This document shows, piece by piece, positions 1-6,943 of a stretch of 12,293 nucleotides of DNA. The position numbers and the translations under genes were made by a program. Where the stretch lies: positions 1 through 12,293 of the forward strand of contig CALFBU010000159.1 of the NCBI GenBank assembly GCA_937951455.1, given 5' to 3'. Source of the stretch: an uncultured Rhizobiaceae group bacterium (GTDB lineage: Bacteria; Pseudomonadota; Alphaproteobacteria; Rhizobiales; Rhizobiaceae). Below the pieces are notes generated by a model that was not told where the DNA came from, ran no database searches, and saw only the letters and a list, made by a program, of their open reading frames with translations. Every line of letters begins with the position of its first letter. Position 1 is the first letter of the stretch.

Positions 1-1178
1 AAAGTGCGGCACAAACCATCTGGGACAAAGCGGGTGATGTTGAGTTTGATGTTGCGCGGATCGATGAAATTGAAGCGGTGACCAAACATGATGTGATTGC
101 ATTTCTCACCCATTTGGCTGAAATCGTTGGTGATGACGCAATGTTTGTGCATCAGGGCATGACTTCTTCTGATGTGCTTGATACATGTTTTAATGTTCAG
201 TTGGTCAAGGCTACCGATCTTCTATTGGAAGATATGGACAAGCTACTTGCCGCCCTGAAGAAACGTGCGTTTGAGCATAAAGATACAATTACCATTGGCC
301 GCTCACACGGCATTCATGCAGAACCTACTACGTTTGGCGTCAAGCTTGCGCAAGCCTATGCAGAATTTGAACGCTGTAAAACACGCTTGATTGCTGCTCG
401 CGAAGAAATTGCAACCTGTGCGATTTCCGGGGCAGTGGGAACATTTGCCAATATTGATCCTGCAGTTGAAGAACATGTCGCAAAAGCCATGGGGCTTGCA
501 GCAGAACCTGTTTCAACACAGGTTATCCCACGTGACCGTCATGCGATGTACTTTGTGACCCTTGGCGTTATTGCTTCTTCCATTGAGCGCCTTGCTACAG
601 AAATCCGTCACCTTCAACGTACGGAAGTTCTGGAAGCGGAAGAATATTTCTCACCGGGTCAAAAAGGCTCTTCAGCCATGCCGCATAAGCGCAATCCGAT
701 TCTGACCGAAAACCTTACAGGCCTTGCTCGCATCGTCCGCATGGCCAGCGTTCCTGCGATGGAAAATGTTGCCCTTTGGCACGAGCGTGATATTTCGCAT
801 TCTTCAGTTGAGCGCATGATAGGGCCAGACAGTACCGTAACATTGGACTTCGCGTTAAATCGCTTAACCGGTGTTATTGATAAGCTGCTGGTTTACCCAG
901 AAAACATGATGAACAACATGAACAAGTTCCGTGGGCTGGTTCACTCTCAGCGCGTTCTTCTTGCGCTAACCCAAGCTGGAGCATCACGTGAAGATAGCTA
1001 CCGCCTCGTTCAACGCAATGCGATGAAGGTTTGGGAAGAAGGCAAAGACTTCCTTACAGAGCTTCTGGCTGACGATGAAGTAACCGCCCTGCTTTCTGAA
1101 GAAGAAATCCGCGAGAAGTTTGATCTTGGTTATCATACCAAACATGTGGATACGATTTTCAATCGTGTGTTTGGGTAG
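1..1178 (+). CDS. purB: Adenylosuccinate lyase, 3' part (5' end outside the window)
   Basis: Cleaves SAICAR to AICAR and adenylosuccinate to AMP, both with release of fumarate, in the cytoplasm (two steps of purine synthesis). The reading frame is open to the left edge (first full codon at base 3), leaving 391 residues plus stop; family members are about 430 residues, so roughly the first 40 are missing. The GTG at base 78 is an internal valine, not a start. Visible landmarks are the TSSD substrate-binding motif (162-173), GRSHGIHAEP carrying a conserved histidine (297-326), and the fumarase/aspartase superfamily signature SSAMPHKRNP (669-698) with the catalytic serine loop. All are intact and the gene ends in TAG just before a strong terminator, so it is not transcriptionally joined to the genes downstream unless by read-through. 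Identification is very secure from the signature motifs. Confidence 0.97.
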   Translation, partial: SAAQTIWDKAGDVEFDVARIDEIEAVTKHDVIAFLTHLAEIVGDDAMFVHQGMTSSDVLDTCFNVQLVKATDLLLEDMDKLLAALKKRAFEHKDTITIGRSHGIHAEPTTFGVKLAQAYAEFERCKTRLIAAREEIATCAISGAVGTFANIDPAVEEHVAKAMGLAAEPVSTQVIPRDRHAMYFVTLGVIASSIERLATEIRHLQRTEVLEAEEYFSPGQKGSSAMPHKRNPILTENLTGLARIVRMASVPAMENVALWHERDISHSSVERMIGPDSTVTLDFALNRLTGVIDKLLVYPENMMNNMNKFRGLVHSQRVLLALTQAGASREDSYRLVQRNAMKVWEEGKDFLTELLADDEVTALLSEEEIREKFDLGYHTKHVDTIFNRVFG

Positions 1179-1233
1179 GCCAAGAAGACAAGTTCACGTC
1201 TTGCGATAAAATATTACAACACGAAATGTGATG

Positions 1234-1261
1234 AAACCTGCCACTAAGCTGGCAGGTTTTT
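1234..1261 (+). terminator. Rho-independent terminator after purB
   Basis: A perfect 10-bp stem, AAACCTGCCA (1234-1243) with TGGCAGGTTT (1250-1259), closes a 6-nt loop and runs into a short T tract. It lies 55 nt after the purB stop. The next gene's ribosome binding site begins only about 25 nt further on, so this hairpin may also sit inside that gene's leader. Confidence 0.85.
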
Positions 1262-1274
1262 AATTAATCATGGC

Positions 1275-1301
1275 CTTCTCTAACGAAAGGAGAAGACGAT
1301 G
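1275..1301 (+). promoter_or_regulatory. Ribosome binding site inside a small hairpin
   Basis: AAAGGAG at 1286-1292 is a strong Shine-Dalgarno 6 nt before the ATG at 1299 and fixes that start. CTTCTC (1275-1280) can pair with GAGAAG (1290-1295) across a 9-nt loop, which would bury the GAG of the Shine-Dalgarno. The pairing is directly visible; any regulatory effect is inference, since a 6-bp stem may be only marginally stable. Confidence 0.6.
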
Positions 1302-1550
1302 ACATATAACCCTGACTATGAGCGTTCACGCATGCCCAATGACGGGCTTGGTGATTATCAGAAACAATATGATGAAAAACCCTTAAGCGGCAGATGGCTC
1401 TTAATCACCCTTGCTGCAATTCTTGCGCTCTTTGGCGGATTGGCATTTTTTGCAGGTGAAGGAAAAGTTGTGGTGGATGAAAATGGCACGATACAACCGC
1501 TGACAACACAAACAGACCAACCGATACCTACTGCCCCTGCTACGGAGTAG
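1299..1550 (+). CDS. Small single-pass membrane protein of unknown function
   Basis: This 83-residue product is not recognised. It has a polar, tyrosine- and charge-rich N-terminal part (1-32), one hydrophobic segment (about 33-53, rich in L, A, G and F) and a short C-terminal tail (54-83) ending in a Thr/Pro/Gln-rich stretch. Arg32 just before the hydrophobic segment suggests the N-terminus faces the cytoplasm and the tail the periplasm. The start is set by AAAGGAG 6 nt upstream. The gene lies between two hairpin terminators, so it is probably a one-gene unit. It is likely real because of the strong ribosome binding site, the own terminator and the plausible membrane topology. It could be an accessory envelope or division-related peptide, but nothing in the sequence shows this. 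Confidence 0.75.
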   Translation: MTYNPDYERSRMPNDGLGDYQKQYDEKPLSGRWLLITLAAILALFGGLAFFAGEGKVVVDENGTIQPLTTQTDQPIPTAPATE

Positions 1551-1561
1551 ATTCTGTAGCC

Positions 1562-1593
1562 GAGTGGTGGCTAAAAGCTGCCACTCATTTTTT
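1562..1593 (+). terminator. Rho-independent terminator after the small membrane protein
   Basis: GAGTGGTGGC (1562-1571) pairs with GCTGCCACTC (1577-1586) over 10 positions including two G-T wobbles, with a TAAAA loop, followed by A and a run of seven T. It begins 11 nt after the stop codon. Confidence 0.85.
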
Positions 1594-1655
1594 TCTCACT
1601 GATTGAAAATTAACCAATAAGATTAACTACATAAGTTAACTACGATAGCATTTGG

Positions 1656-1671
1656 TTAATGTAAACTTAAC
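1656..1671 (+). promoter_or_regulatory. CtrA-type box 1 (TTAA-N7-TTAAC)
   Basis: TTAA (1656-1659), seven bases, then TTAAC (1667-1671). This matches exactly the full consensus for the alphaproteobacterial cell-cycle regulator CtrA. It lies just upstream of a second exact site, before the collagen/RTX gene. Additional TTAA tetramers at 1610, 1623 and 1636 are spaced by nine rather than seven bases and are not full sites. Confidence 0.6.
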
Positions 1672-1672
1672 A

Positions 1673-1688
1673 TTAACCGTTTCTTAAC
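1673..1688 (+). promoter_or_regulatory. CtrA-type box 2 (TTAA-N7-TTAAC), overlapping the -35
   Basis: TTAA (1673-1676), seven bases, then TTAAC (1684-1688), again an exact consensus match, offset 17 bp from box 1. Its right half is also the best -35 candidate for the downstream gene. That is the arrangement known for promoters activated by CtrA, where the box overlaps the -35 element. That CtrA is the regulator here is inference from the motif. Confidence 0.65.
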
Positions 1689-1712
1689 TGTGCATTTTCT
1701 GATAGTTAAAAT
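1684..1712 (+). promoter_or_regulatory. Candidate promoter of the collagen/RTX gene
   Basis: TTAACT (1684-1689) and TAAAAT (1707-1712) are separated by exactly 17 bp. Transcription would start near 1719. That is 4 nt before the first ATG at 1723, which has no Shine-Dalgarno, or about 22 nt before a TTG at 1741 preceded by GGAG at 1729-1732. Confidence 0.5.
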
Positions 1713-1722
1713 TTAGTTCAAA

Positions 1723-3780
1723 ATGTATGGAGTATGTAACTTGGGCAACCTGTCTGCGGCGGACATGTTTGCGCTCACGAAGCGCGGACCTGTGACTAAT
1801 TTTTCAGAAAACCAAAATTCTAAACGCAATAATGCTGTTTCAAAGATGGTGTCAAAAGCTGTTCTTGCTGGCTCTGTAATGTTGGCAACACAGCTTGAAG
1901 CAAGTGAAACAGAAGACGAACAACAGTCTCATACGGATGATATTCATACGGGCAGCCTTGGTATAAGTGACGGCCATGGGCGTACTGAGGTAGAAAGCTC
2001 TCTTGCAACAAACCAAAGTGAAACCGTTAGCGCGGCTTCTCAAATTGCGTCAGTTTCGAATGGTACGACTGGAAGTATTGGCAATGCATCCGCTCAAGCA
2101 AGCTTCTTAAGCGAAACAGGCTTGCCACGCGATTTTATTTCGCAGTCACCAGGCGTTTCTGATCCTGCGCAATTAACACGCGAAATCCCTCAAGAGATCG
2201 CAAGCTTTGAAGGTATCCAACCCACAGTAAACATAATCACAGGCGCTTCCAATCAAGACCCTGTCATCGTTGAAGGCATTGATGGCGAGGACGGGCGTGA
2301 TGGAAGGGACGGCATCGATGGACAAGATGGCAGAGATGGTGTTGACGGAGTTGACGGACGTGATGGCATCGACGGGACAAACGGTCTAGACGGTGCAAAT
2401 GGGCGTGATGGACGAGATGGCATCGATGGAACAAACGGTCTAGACGGCATAAATGGACGTGATGGAAGAGACGGCATAAACGGTCAGGACGGTGCTGACG
2501 GGCGTGACGGCATCGACGGGACAAACGGTCTAGATGCCGCAAATGGACGTGATGGCCAAGACGGACGTGATGGAGTTGATGGTCGCGATGGAAATGATGG
2601 CATAAACGGTCTAGACGGTGCGGACGGGCGTGATGGCGTTAATGGGCTTACAACCGTATATCTTGATGCCAACCTTTTTGGTGATAGTGATATTCTAGGC
2701 GCCTTAAGTGACAATGGCTTTACGGTTGAAGAAGGTCCATTTGATTCAATCGTTATCGTGTTTGACCCGGCGCGTACGGATGAGCTTATAAACTTGATTG
2801 ATCAGTTTACGTCAGAGACAGTCGATACTGTAGAGGATCAATCATCCTCCGAACCTGAGCATGGCTTGCGAAGCAGCACCGGCACTGAGCAGGATGATTT
2901 TTTATCAGGCGATGAAAATAATAATGTCATCTCTGGTTTTGGTGGTAATGATCACCTTTCTGGTGGCACTGGTGCAGATACACTGTTGGGTGGAGATGGC
3001 GTTGATACTGCTGATTATAGAGATTCCCTAGAAGCAATTCATGTTGATCTGGAAACACGTGAAGCGCTTTTTGGCGATGCTGAAGGTGATATTCTAGTCT
3101 CGATTGAAAACCTTGCTGGTAGTGCCGGCGATGATATTCTTACAGGCGATGCTGGCGATAACAGACTTACAGGGCGAGATGGCAATGACATCCTTTCAGG
3201 TGGCGAAGGGAATGACCGTCTCGTGGGTGGTGAAGGCGCTGACCAACTTATAGGTGGTGCTGGGAATCGCGATGCGGCTGACTATAATCTCGCGCAAGAA
3301 GCTGTTGGCGTAGACTTGCTAAACGGTGGTTTCAGTGGAGAAGCTGCTGGCGACACCTATGATGGCATAGAGTTTATCGTTGGCTCTGCCTATCATGATA
3401 TTCTGCTTGGCAATAACGATAACAACCGCATCAATGGTGGTGAAGGTTGTGATGTCCTAAATGGCCGTGATGGCAACGATACCCTCATCGGCGAAGCGGG
3501 TAGCGACATTCTGAATGGTGGCGCTGGCGCAGATGTTTTCGTCTTTGGCGAGGATACAGGATACGACATCATAGAGGACTTTGAAGCTGGCGAGGGTCGA
3601 ACAGACCGTGTCAAAATTGATCATTACCAATTTGATGACTTTGAAGACATTTTAGATTCGATGACCCAAACAGAAGACGGGGTTATCCTCGCCATGGATA
3701 GTGGTACAATATTATTTCAAGATCTGCAGATTTCTGACTTCCATGCAGATGATTTCATTCTTGCGCAGTATGCTTTCTGA
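1723..3780 (+). CDS. Secreted collagen-like / RTX repeat protein (probable surface adhesin or matrix protein)
   Basis: A 685-residue protein with four parts. Residues 1-184 are a low-complexity Ser/Thr/Asn/Glu-rich region with a hydrophobic stretch at about 46-58 preceded by basic residues, resembling a signal peptide. Residues 185-308 form a collagen-like Gly-Xaa-Yaa tract of about 41 triplets, rich in Asp, Asn and Arg and without proline, with one Gly slot replaced by Ala (272). A linker (309-390) follows. Residues 391-604 are RTX-type Gly/Asp nonapeptide repeats (GGxGxDxLxG style), which bind calcium and fold after export. Residues 605-685 resemble the C-terminal targeting region of type I secretion substrates (ADVFVF, then an acidic beta-rich end). 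Export by an ABC-type system encoded elsewhere is therefore expected. The protein is nearly cysteine-free (Cys5, Cys576). The start is uncertain: ATG 1723 lacks a ribosome binding site, and TTG 1741, ATG 1765 and ATG 1846 are alternatives. An adhesin or matrix role is inference. Confidence 0.9.
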   Translation: MYGVCNLGNLSAADMFALTKRGPVTNFSENQNSKRNNAVSKMVSKAVLAGSVMLATQLEASETEDEQQSHTDDIHTGSLGISDGHGRTEVESSLATNQSETVSAASQIASVSNGTTGSIGNASAQASFLSETGLPRDFISQSPGVSDPAQLTREIPQEIASFEGIQPTVNIITGASNQDPVIVEGIDGEDGRDGRDGIDGQDGRDGVDGVDGRDGIDGTNGLDGANGRDGRDGIDGTNGLDGINGRDGRDGINGQDGADGRDGIDGTNGLDAANGRDGQDGRDGVDGRDGNDGINGLDGADGRDGVNGLTTVYLDANLFGDSDILGALSDNGFTVEEGPFDSIVIVFDPARTDELINLIDQFTSETVDTVEDQSSSEPEHGLRSSTGTEQDDFLSGDENNNVISGFGGNDHLSGGTGADTLLGGDGVDTADYRDSLEAIHVDLETREALFGDAEGDILVSIENLAGSAGDDILTGDAGDNRLTGRDGNDILSGGEGNDRLVGGEGADQLIGGAGNRDAADYNLAQEAVGVDLLNGGFSGEAAGDTYDGIEFIVGSAYHDILLGNNDNNRINGGEGCDVLNGRDGNDTLIGEAGSDILNGGAGADVFVFGEDTGYDIIEDFEAGEGRTDRVKIDHYQFDDFEDILDSMTQTEDGVILAMDSGTILFQDLQISDFHADDFILAQYAF
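2275..2646 (+). repeat. Collagen-like coding repeat tract with three long imperfect copies
   Basis: The tract encodes continuous Gly-Xaa-Yaa triplets (9-bp periodicity). Inside it a 45-bp unit recurs at 2367-2411, 2421-2465 and 2511-2555. The first and third copies share 24 identical bases at their start and 41 of 45 overall; the first and second share 39 of 45. Offsets of 54, 90 and 144 bp are multiples of 9, so recombination between copies would keep frame and triplet register. Confidence 0.9.
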
Positions 3781-3850
3781 GTATCATTCAGGCTTGAACT
3801 ACCTGTTTGGTTGTGATGAGTACAGAAAGCTATAAAAACTACGCAAGCAA

Positions 3851-3885
3851 AAGGCGGAAGGACCATACACCTTCCGCCTTTTTTC
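3851..3885 (+). terminator. Rho-independent terminator after the collagen/RTX gene
   Basis: A perfect 11-bp stem, AAGGCGGAAGG (3851-3861) with CCTTCCGCCTT (3870-3880), has an 8-nt loop and is followed by a T tract. Flanking A bases let the stem extend by pairing with the T run. It closes the collagen/RTX unit 70 nt after its stop. Confidence 0.9.
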
Positions 3886-3936
3886 TTTGTAATGTTATCC
3901 CTTGTTTATTTGAGATTTCCCTCCTACATACCAGCC

Positions 3937-4491
3937 ATGAAAACATCACAAGCAGATATTCTTATCGTTCCGGGCTACAAAGGCGCTAATGAAGACCACT
4001 GGCAAAGCCGTTGGGAAAACAATATTACCAGCGCACGCCGTGTCGACATGGGTGACTGGCACAAGCCTGTTTTTGAGGATTGGAAAGCCAATCTGATTGC
4101 AGCGGTTGAAGAAACCACCAAACCAATCATTCTAGTAGGTCATTCCATTGGCTCGCAGGTAATTGTTCAGGCTGCAAAAGAATTTGGCAAGCCTATTACA
4201 GGCGCCATGTTAGTCGCACCGCCTGATGTAGAAAATCCGGCAATACGACCAAAACATCTTTTAACCTTTGGGCCTGCCTCAACAGCCCCACTGCCCTTTC
4301 CGTCTGTTACGATCGCAAGTCGCAACGATCATTTTTGCGCTTATGAAAAAGCCGAAGACATGGCAGCTTCCTGGGGTTCGCTCTTTATGGACGCTGGTGA
4401 AAGCGGGCATATAAACCACGAAAGTGGACATGGCCCATGGCCAGAAGGCTTGATGGTTTTCTCAAGGTTTTTGAAGCAGATCGAAGTTTGA
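3937..4491 (+). CDS. RBBP9/YdeN-family serine hydrolase (alpha/beta fold)
   Basis: This is a 184-residue small alpha/beta hydrolase. Family features in order are an N-terminal strand with VPGYKG (11-16) followed by the HWQSRWE stretch typical of the RBBP9/YdeN group (21-27), the nucleophile elbow GHSIGS with Ser70, an acidic residue at Asp131 (SRNDHF) and the catalytic histidine at His158 (ESGHIN), followed by SGHGPWPEG (163-171). The triad is complete, so the enzyme should be active, probably cytoplasmic; the substrate is not known for most members. The ATG at 3937 is preferred over the upstream in-frame ATG at 3892, because the latter lies only a few bases past the preceding terminator's T tract and would add an unconserved leader. 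No clear Shine-Dalgarno precedes either. It is followed by nth on the same strand, 55 nt away. Confidence 0.88.
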   Translation: MKTSQADILIVPGYKGANEDHWQSRWENNITSARRVDMGDWHKPVFEDWKANLIAAVEETTKPIILVGHSIGSQVIVQAAKEFGKPITGAMLVAPPDVENPAIRPKHLLTFGPASTAPLPFPSVTIASRNDHFCAYEKAEDMAASWGSLFMDAGESGHINHESGHGPWPEGLMVFSRFLKQIEV

Positions 4492-4546
4492 TTTTTCAGC
4501 TCTGAACCATCTGGCAGTTTAATCTTAGTGCGCTAGTTAAGTCTTT

Positions 4547-5236
4547 ATGTCAGCACCAAAACAAAAAGCCTATGCCGAAAACCTTTTGGAACCCTCTGAG
4601 GTTGAGGCCGTCTACAAACAGCTTTCTGAAGCTATGCCCGGGCGAACCCCTAACGCCAAAGGCCCTAAGGGACAACCCGATGCCTTTCGCTCTTGCATTT
4701 CATGCATGTTGTCCGCGCAATCCAAAGACGCAAATACGGCTGCAGCTACACAAAACCTTTTTGCACTTGCAAAGACACCTCAAGCGGTTCTGATGTTGGA
4801 AGATGAAGTGATTGCTGCAGCCATCAAGCCTGCTGGTCTTTACAATGTTAAAACACGCAATATTCGAAAGTTTTGTACCGCACTGATTACCGAACATAAC
4901 GGCACTGTTCCCAACACACGCGAAGGCTTATTGAGCCTTCCTGGTATTGGACGTAAATGCGCTGACATCGTCATGAGTTTTACTTTTGGTATTGATGTTA
5001 TTGCGGTTGATACGCATGTCCACCGCGTATGCAATCGTATAGGCCTTGCGCAAGGCAAAGCAGAAGAACAAACCGCCAAATCGCTGGAATTGCGGACACC
5101 ACAATGGGCGCTGCGAGATGGGCATTTCTGGCTGCTTCAGTTTGGCAAGAAAGTCTGCAATGCGAGGTCTCCAAAGTGCGAGGAGTGCCCTGTAAATGAT
5201 TTATGTTTGTGGGATGGAAAAACAGTTGCGAAATGA
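4547..5236 (+). CDS. nth: Endonuclease III (DNA glycosylase/AP lyase)
   Basis: Base-excision repair enzyme that removes oxidised pyrimidines and cuts the resulting abasic site. It has 229 residues; the E. coli enzyme has 211, and the excess is mostly at the N-terminus. Seen in order: the helical glycosylase core with LSAQSKD (55-61), the helix-hairpin-helix LPGIGRKCADIV (131-142) with catalytic Lys137, catalytic Asp155 in VDTHVHRVCNR (18 residues later, as in E. coli), and the C-terminal 4Fe-4S ligand set C204-x6-C211-x2-C214-x5-C220. All catalytic and cluster residues are present. No good Shine-Dalgarno precedes the ATG at 4547, so the exact start is less sure than the identity. The gene converges on the leftward exporter gene with only one base between the two stop codons. 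Confidence 0.96.
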   Translation: MSAPKQKAYAENLLEPSEVEAVYKQLSEAMPGRTPNAKGPKGQPDAFRSCISCMLSAQSKDANTAAATQNLFALAKTPQAVLMLEDEVIAAAIKPAGLYNVKTRNIRKFCTALITEHNGTVPNTREGLLSLPGIGRKCADIVMSFTFGIDVIAVDTHVHRVCNRIGLAQGKAEEQTAKSLELRTPQWALRDGHFWLLQFGKKVCNARSPKCEECPVNDLCLWDGKTVAK

Positions 5237-5237
5237 C

Positions 5238-6113
5238 TCAAGCCTGATTTTTTGATTGGCTTACAGTTGCACCTATTGCTGCAAGCGTAACGCATGCCAC
5301 GGCAATAATGCCTTCAAACCCCAAAACATCCCCTAAAGCGATGACACCAATGATGGCAGCGACGGCAGGCTCAAGGGTAATCAAAACACCGTAAGCTTGT
5401 GGCGTTAGCGTTTTAAGAGCAGAAAATTCCAGATAAAACGGCACGGTTGTTGAAAGCACGGCAAGTGCAATCAGATTGCCGATCAAGAAGGGATTATCAA
5501 AAACTGGCGCGATGCTTCCAACAGCAAATGGGAACATAAAGAAAGCGGCGATTACCATGCCAATCGCCAGACCATCACTGCCAGGCAACGCCTGATTGAC
5601 CTTTTTGCTGAAAATCACAAAGCTGCCCCAACCTATCCCAGCCAAAATTGCATAGCCTACGCCAACGGGATCAAGGTCAGTTCCAATTTTAGGCGCCAGC
5701 ATCAGAACACCAATAAAGGCGACCACGATCCATAAGAAATCCACGGCCCGTCTTGATGAATAAACCGCTACGAGCAGAGGCCCCATGAACTCAATGGCAA
5801 CTGCAATGCCAAGCGGAATACGGGCGATTGATTCATAAAAACACCAATTCATCGCGCCTAATGCGACGCCATAAATGATCAATAGCTTGTAATGTTTGAT
5901 TGTATTTTCGTTGATTTTTGGCCGTATAAACAAGCACAAAAGAAATGCGGAGATGATGAGACGAAAAAACACCGTGCCATCAGGACCAAATATCGAAAAC
6001 AGATTAATCGCAAAGGCAGCGCCCAATTGTATCGACAATATTGCCAATACTACCTGTAATGGTGGCGGGATAAATGAAAGCGTCGCGGTGAGTTTATGAT
6101 CAGGTGTTTGCAT
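5238..6113 (-). CDS. rhtA: EamA-family exporter, RhtA-like (threonine/homoserine efflux type)
   Basis: This 291-residue inner-membrane protein has about ten hydrophobic segments arranged as two EamA (DMT superfamily) halves. Two stretches match the RhtA subgroup: IPLGIAVAIEFMGP (99-112) at the end of the first half and VPFYLEFSALKTL (224-236) followed by the LEPAVAA stretch (248-254) in the second. E. coli RhtA exports threonine, homoserine and related amino acids; the substrate here is inferred. It is the last gene of a leftward cluster, starting 63 nt after the aldolase stop, with no convincing ribosome binding site. Its stop lies 1 nt from the convergent nth stop, and no strong hairpin separates them. 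The symbol rests on subgroup resemblance, so it is less certain than the family. Confidence 0.88.
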   Translation of the reverse strand: MQTPDHKLTATLSFIPPPLQVVLAILSIQLGAAFAINLFSIFGPDGTVFFRLIISAFLLCLFIRPKINENTIKHYKLLIIYGVALGAMNWCFYESIARIPLGIAVAIEFMGPLLVAVYSSRRAVDFLWIVVAFIGVLMLAPKIGTDLDPVGVGYAILAGIGWGSFVIFSKKVNQALPGSDGLAIGMVIAAFFMFPFAVGSIAPVFDNPFLIGNLIALAVLSTTVPFYLEFSALKTLTPQAYGVLITLEPAVAAIIGVIALGDVLGFEGIIAVACVTLAAIGATVSQSKNQA

Positions 6114-6176
6114 CGTTGGAATACCGTAGCCACTTTACAGCATTCGTCTATCCATTAATGAAAGTAATTCAGATGG

Positions 6177-6938
6177 TTATTTTATACCCTCAAAGCTTTT
6201 GGCAGCGCCTGCTGCAAGCATTGAACTGTCCATGCCGATTGAGATCATTTTATACCCAAATTCTGCACAGAGATTTGCGTGTTCAGCAGTGAGTGTAAAA
6301 CAAGTAGCGATTTTACCTGCTGCAATGGTGCGTTCAGCGACATCTTTAACCAGATCAATTGTGGCTGGGCCATAGGCATCTGGTTCAAGTGTTTTGCCCA
6401 CTGAAATTGAAAAATCCGATGGCCCCATCAAAATGCCATCAATACCATCAACGGATAGAATATCGTCAAGATTGTCATAGGCTTCTTGTGTTTCAATTTG
6501 CGCAAAGGCAAAAGTACACTCTAGTGTTGCGCGTTGATAGGCACCTGTATCCAAACCATAGAGTGTTGCTGCATATCTGGGTGCATAGGACCTTTGACCA
6601 ACACCTGGATAATTGGCGGACCTGGCAAAAGCAATCGCGTCTTCTTTTGTATTAATCATCGGCGCTGCAACACCCAAGGCACCGTAATCCAGGACTTTTT
6701 CGCATAGGTCCCAACGGTTGAGCGGAAGGCGGACGATCGGAGACTTGCCTGCAGATACCACTTCATTGATGCATGCGAGCAGGCTTCCGTCATCATGAAA
6801 GCCGTGTTGCGCATCCAATACGACGGCATCAAAGGCTTGGCGGGCTAAGGCACCCGCCACTTGTGGATCACGATACCCAGACCAACAGGCATAGGATGGT
6901 TCATCTTTTGCAAGCAGGTCTTTGAGACGTGATATCAT
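6177..6938 (-). CDS. HpcH/HpaI-family class II aldolase / citrate lyase-type protein
   Basis: This is a 253-residue TIM-barrel protein of the HpcH/HpaI aldolase family, metal-dependent enzymes that cleave or form 2-oxo acids using pyruvate. Visible family residues are LDAQHG (41-46) with the catalytic-base histidine His45, Arg70 in VRLP for pyruvate binding, the conserved GQRSYAPRYA stretch (114-123), metal ligand Glu149 in QIET, and Asp175 in GPSDF. The Gln before His45 marks the DxQHG subgroup rather than the GEHAPND type of HpaI, GarL and RhmA, so the substrate cannot be assigned. The start lies 5 nt after the stop of the zeta gene with no own Shine-Dalgarno, indicating co-transcription and probably coupled translation. 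The rhtA-like gene follows on the same strand. Confidence 0.9.
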   Translation of the reverse strand: MISRLKDLLAKDEPSYACWSGYRDPQVAGALARQAFDAVVLDAQHGFHDDGSLLACINEVVSAGKSPIVRLPLNRWDLCEKVLDYGALGVAAPMINTKEDAIAFARSANYPGVGQRSYAPRYAATLYGLDTGAYQRATLECTFAFAQIETQEAYDNLDDILSVDGIDGILMGPSDFSISVGKTLEPDAYGPATIDLVKDVAERTIAAGKIATCFTLTAEHANLCAEFGYKMISIGMDSSMLAAGAAKSFEGIK

Positions 6939-6943
6939 TTGAA

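Noticed and set aside
1606..1640. Additional CtrA sites from TTAA tetramers at 1610, 1623 and 1636
   Set aside because: The spacings are nine bases, not seven, so they do not meet the full-site consensus and may reflect AT richness.
2275..2646. CRISPR array suggested by short regular repeats
   Set aside because: The 9-bp periodicity is codon-level, in frame with a long protein and without unique spacers; it is a coding repeat.
2253..2714. Long minus-strand open frames rich in Pro, Ser and Arg
   Set aside because: They are the antisense image of the Gly-Xaa-Yaa codons; their Pro/Ser repeats follow from GGN and GAY codons read backwards. No ribosome binding site or independent protein features are present.
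3892..3936. Upstream in-frame start of the serine hydrolase
   Set aside because: It starts just after the T tract of the preceding terminator and adds 15 residues before the conserved first strand; the ATG at 3937 fits the family better.
5240..5262. Possible bidirectional terminator between nth and the exporter
   Set aside because: Only a 5-bp stem with a 13-nt loop, located inside the exporter coding sequence; too weak to annotate.
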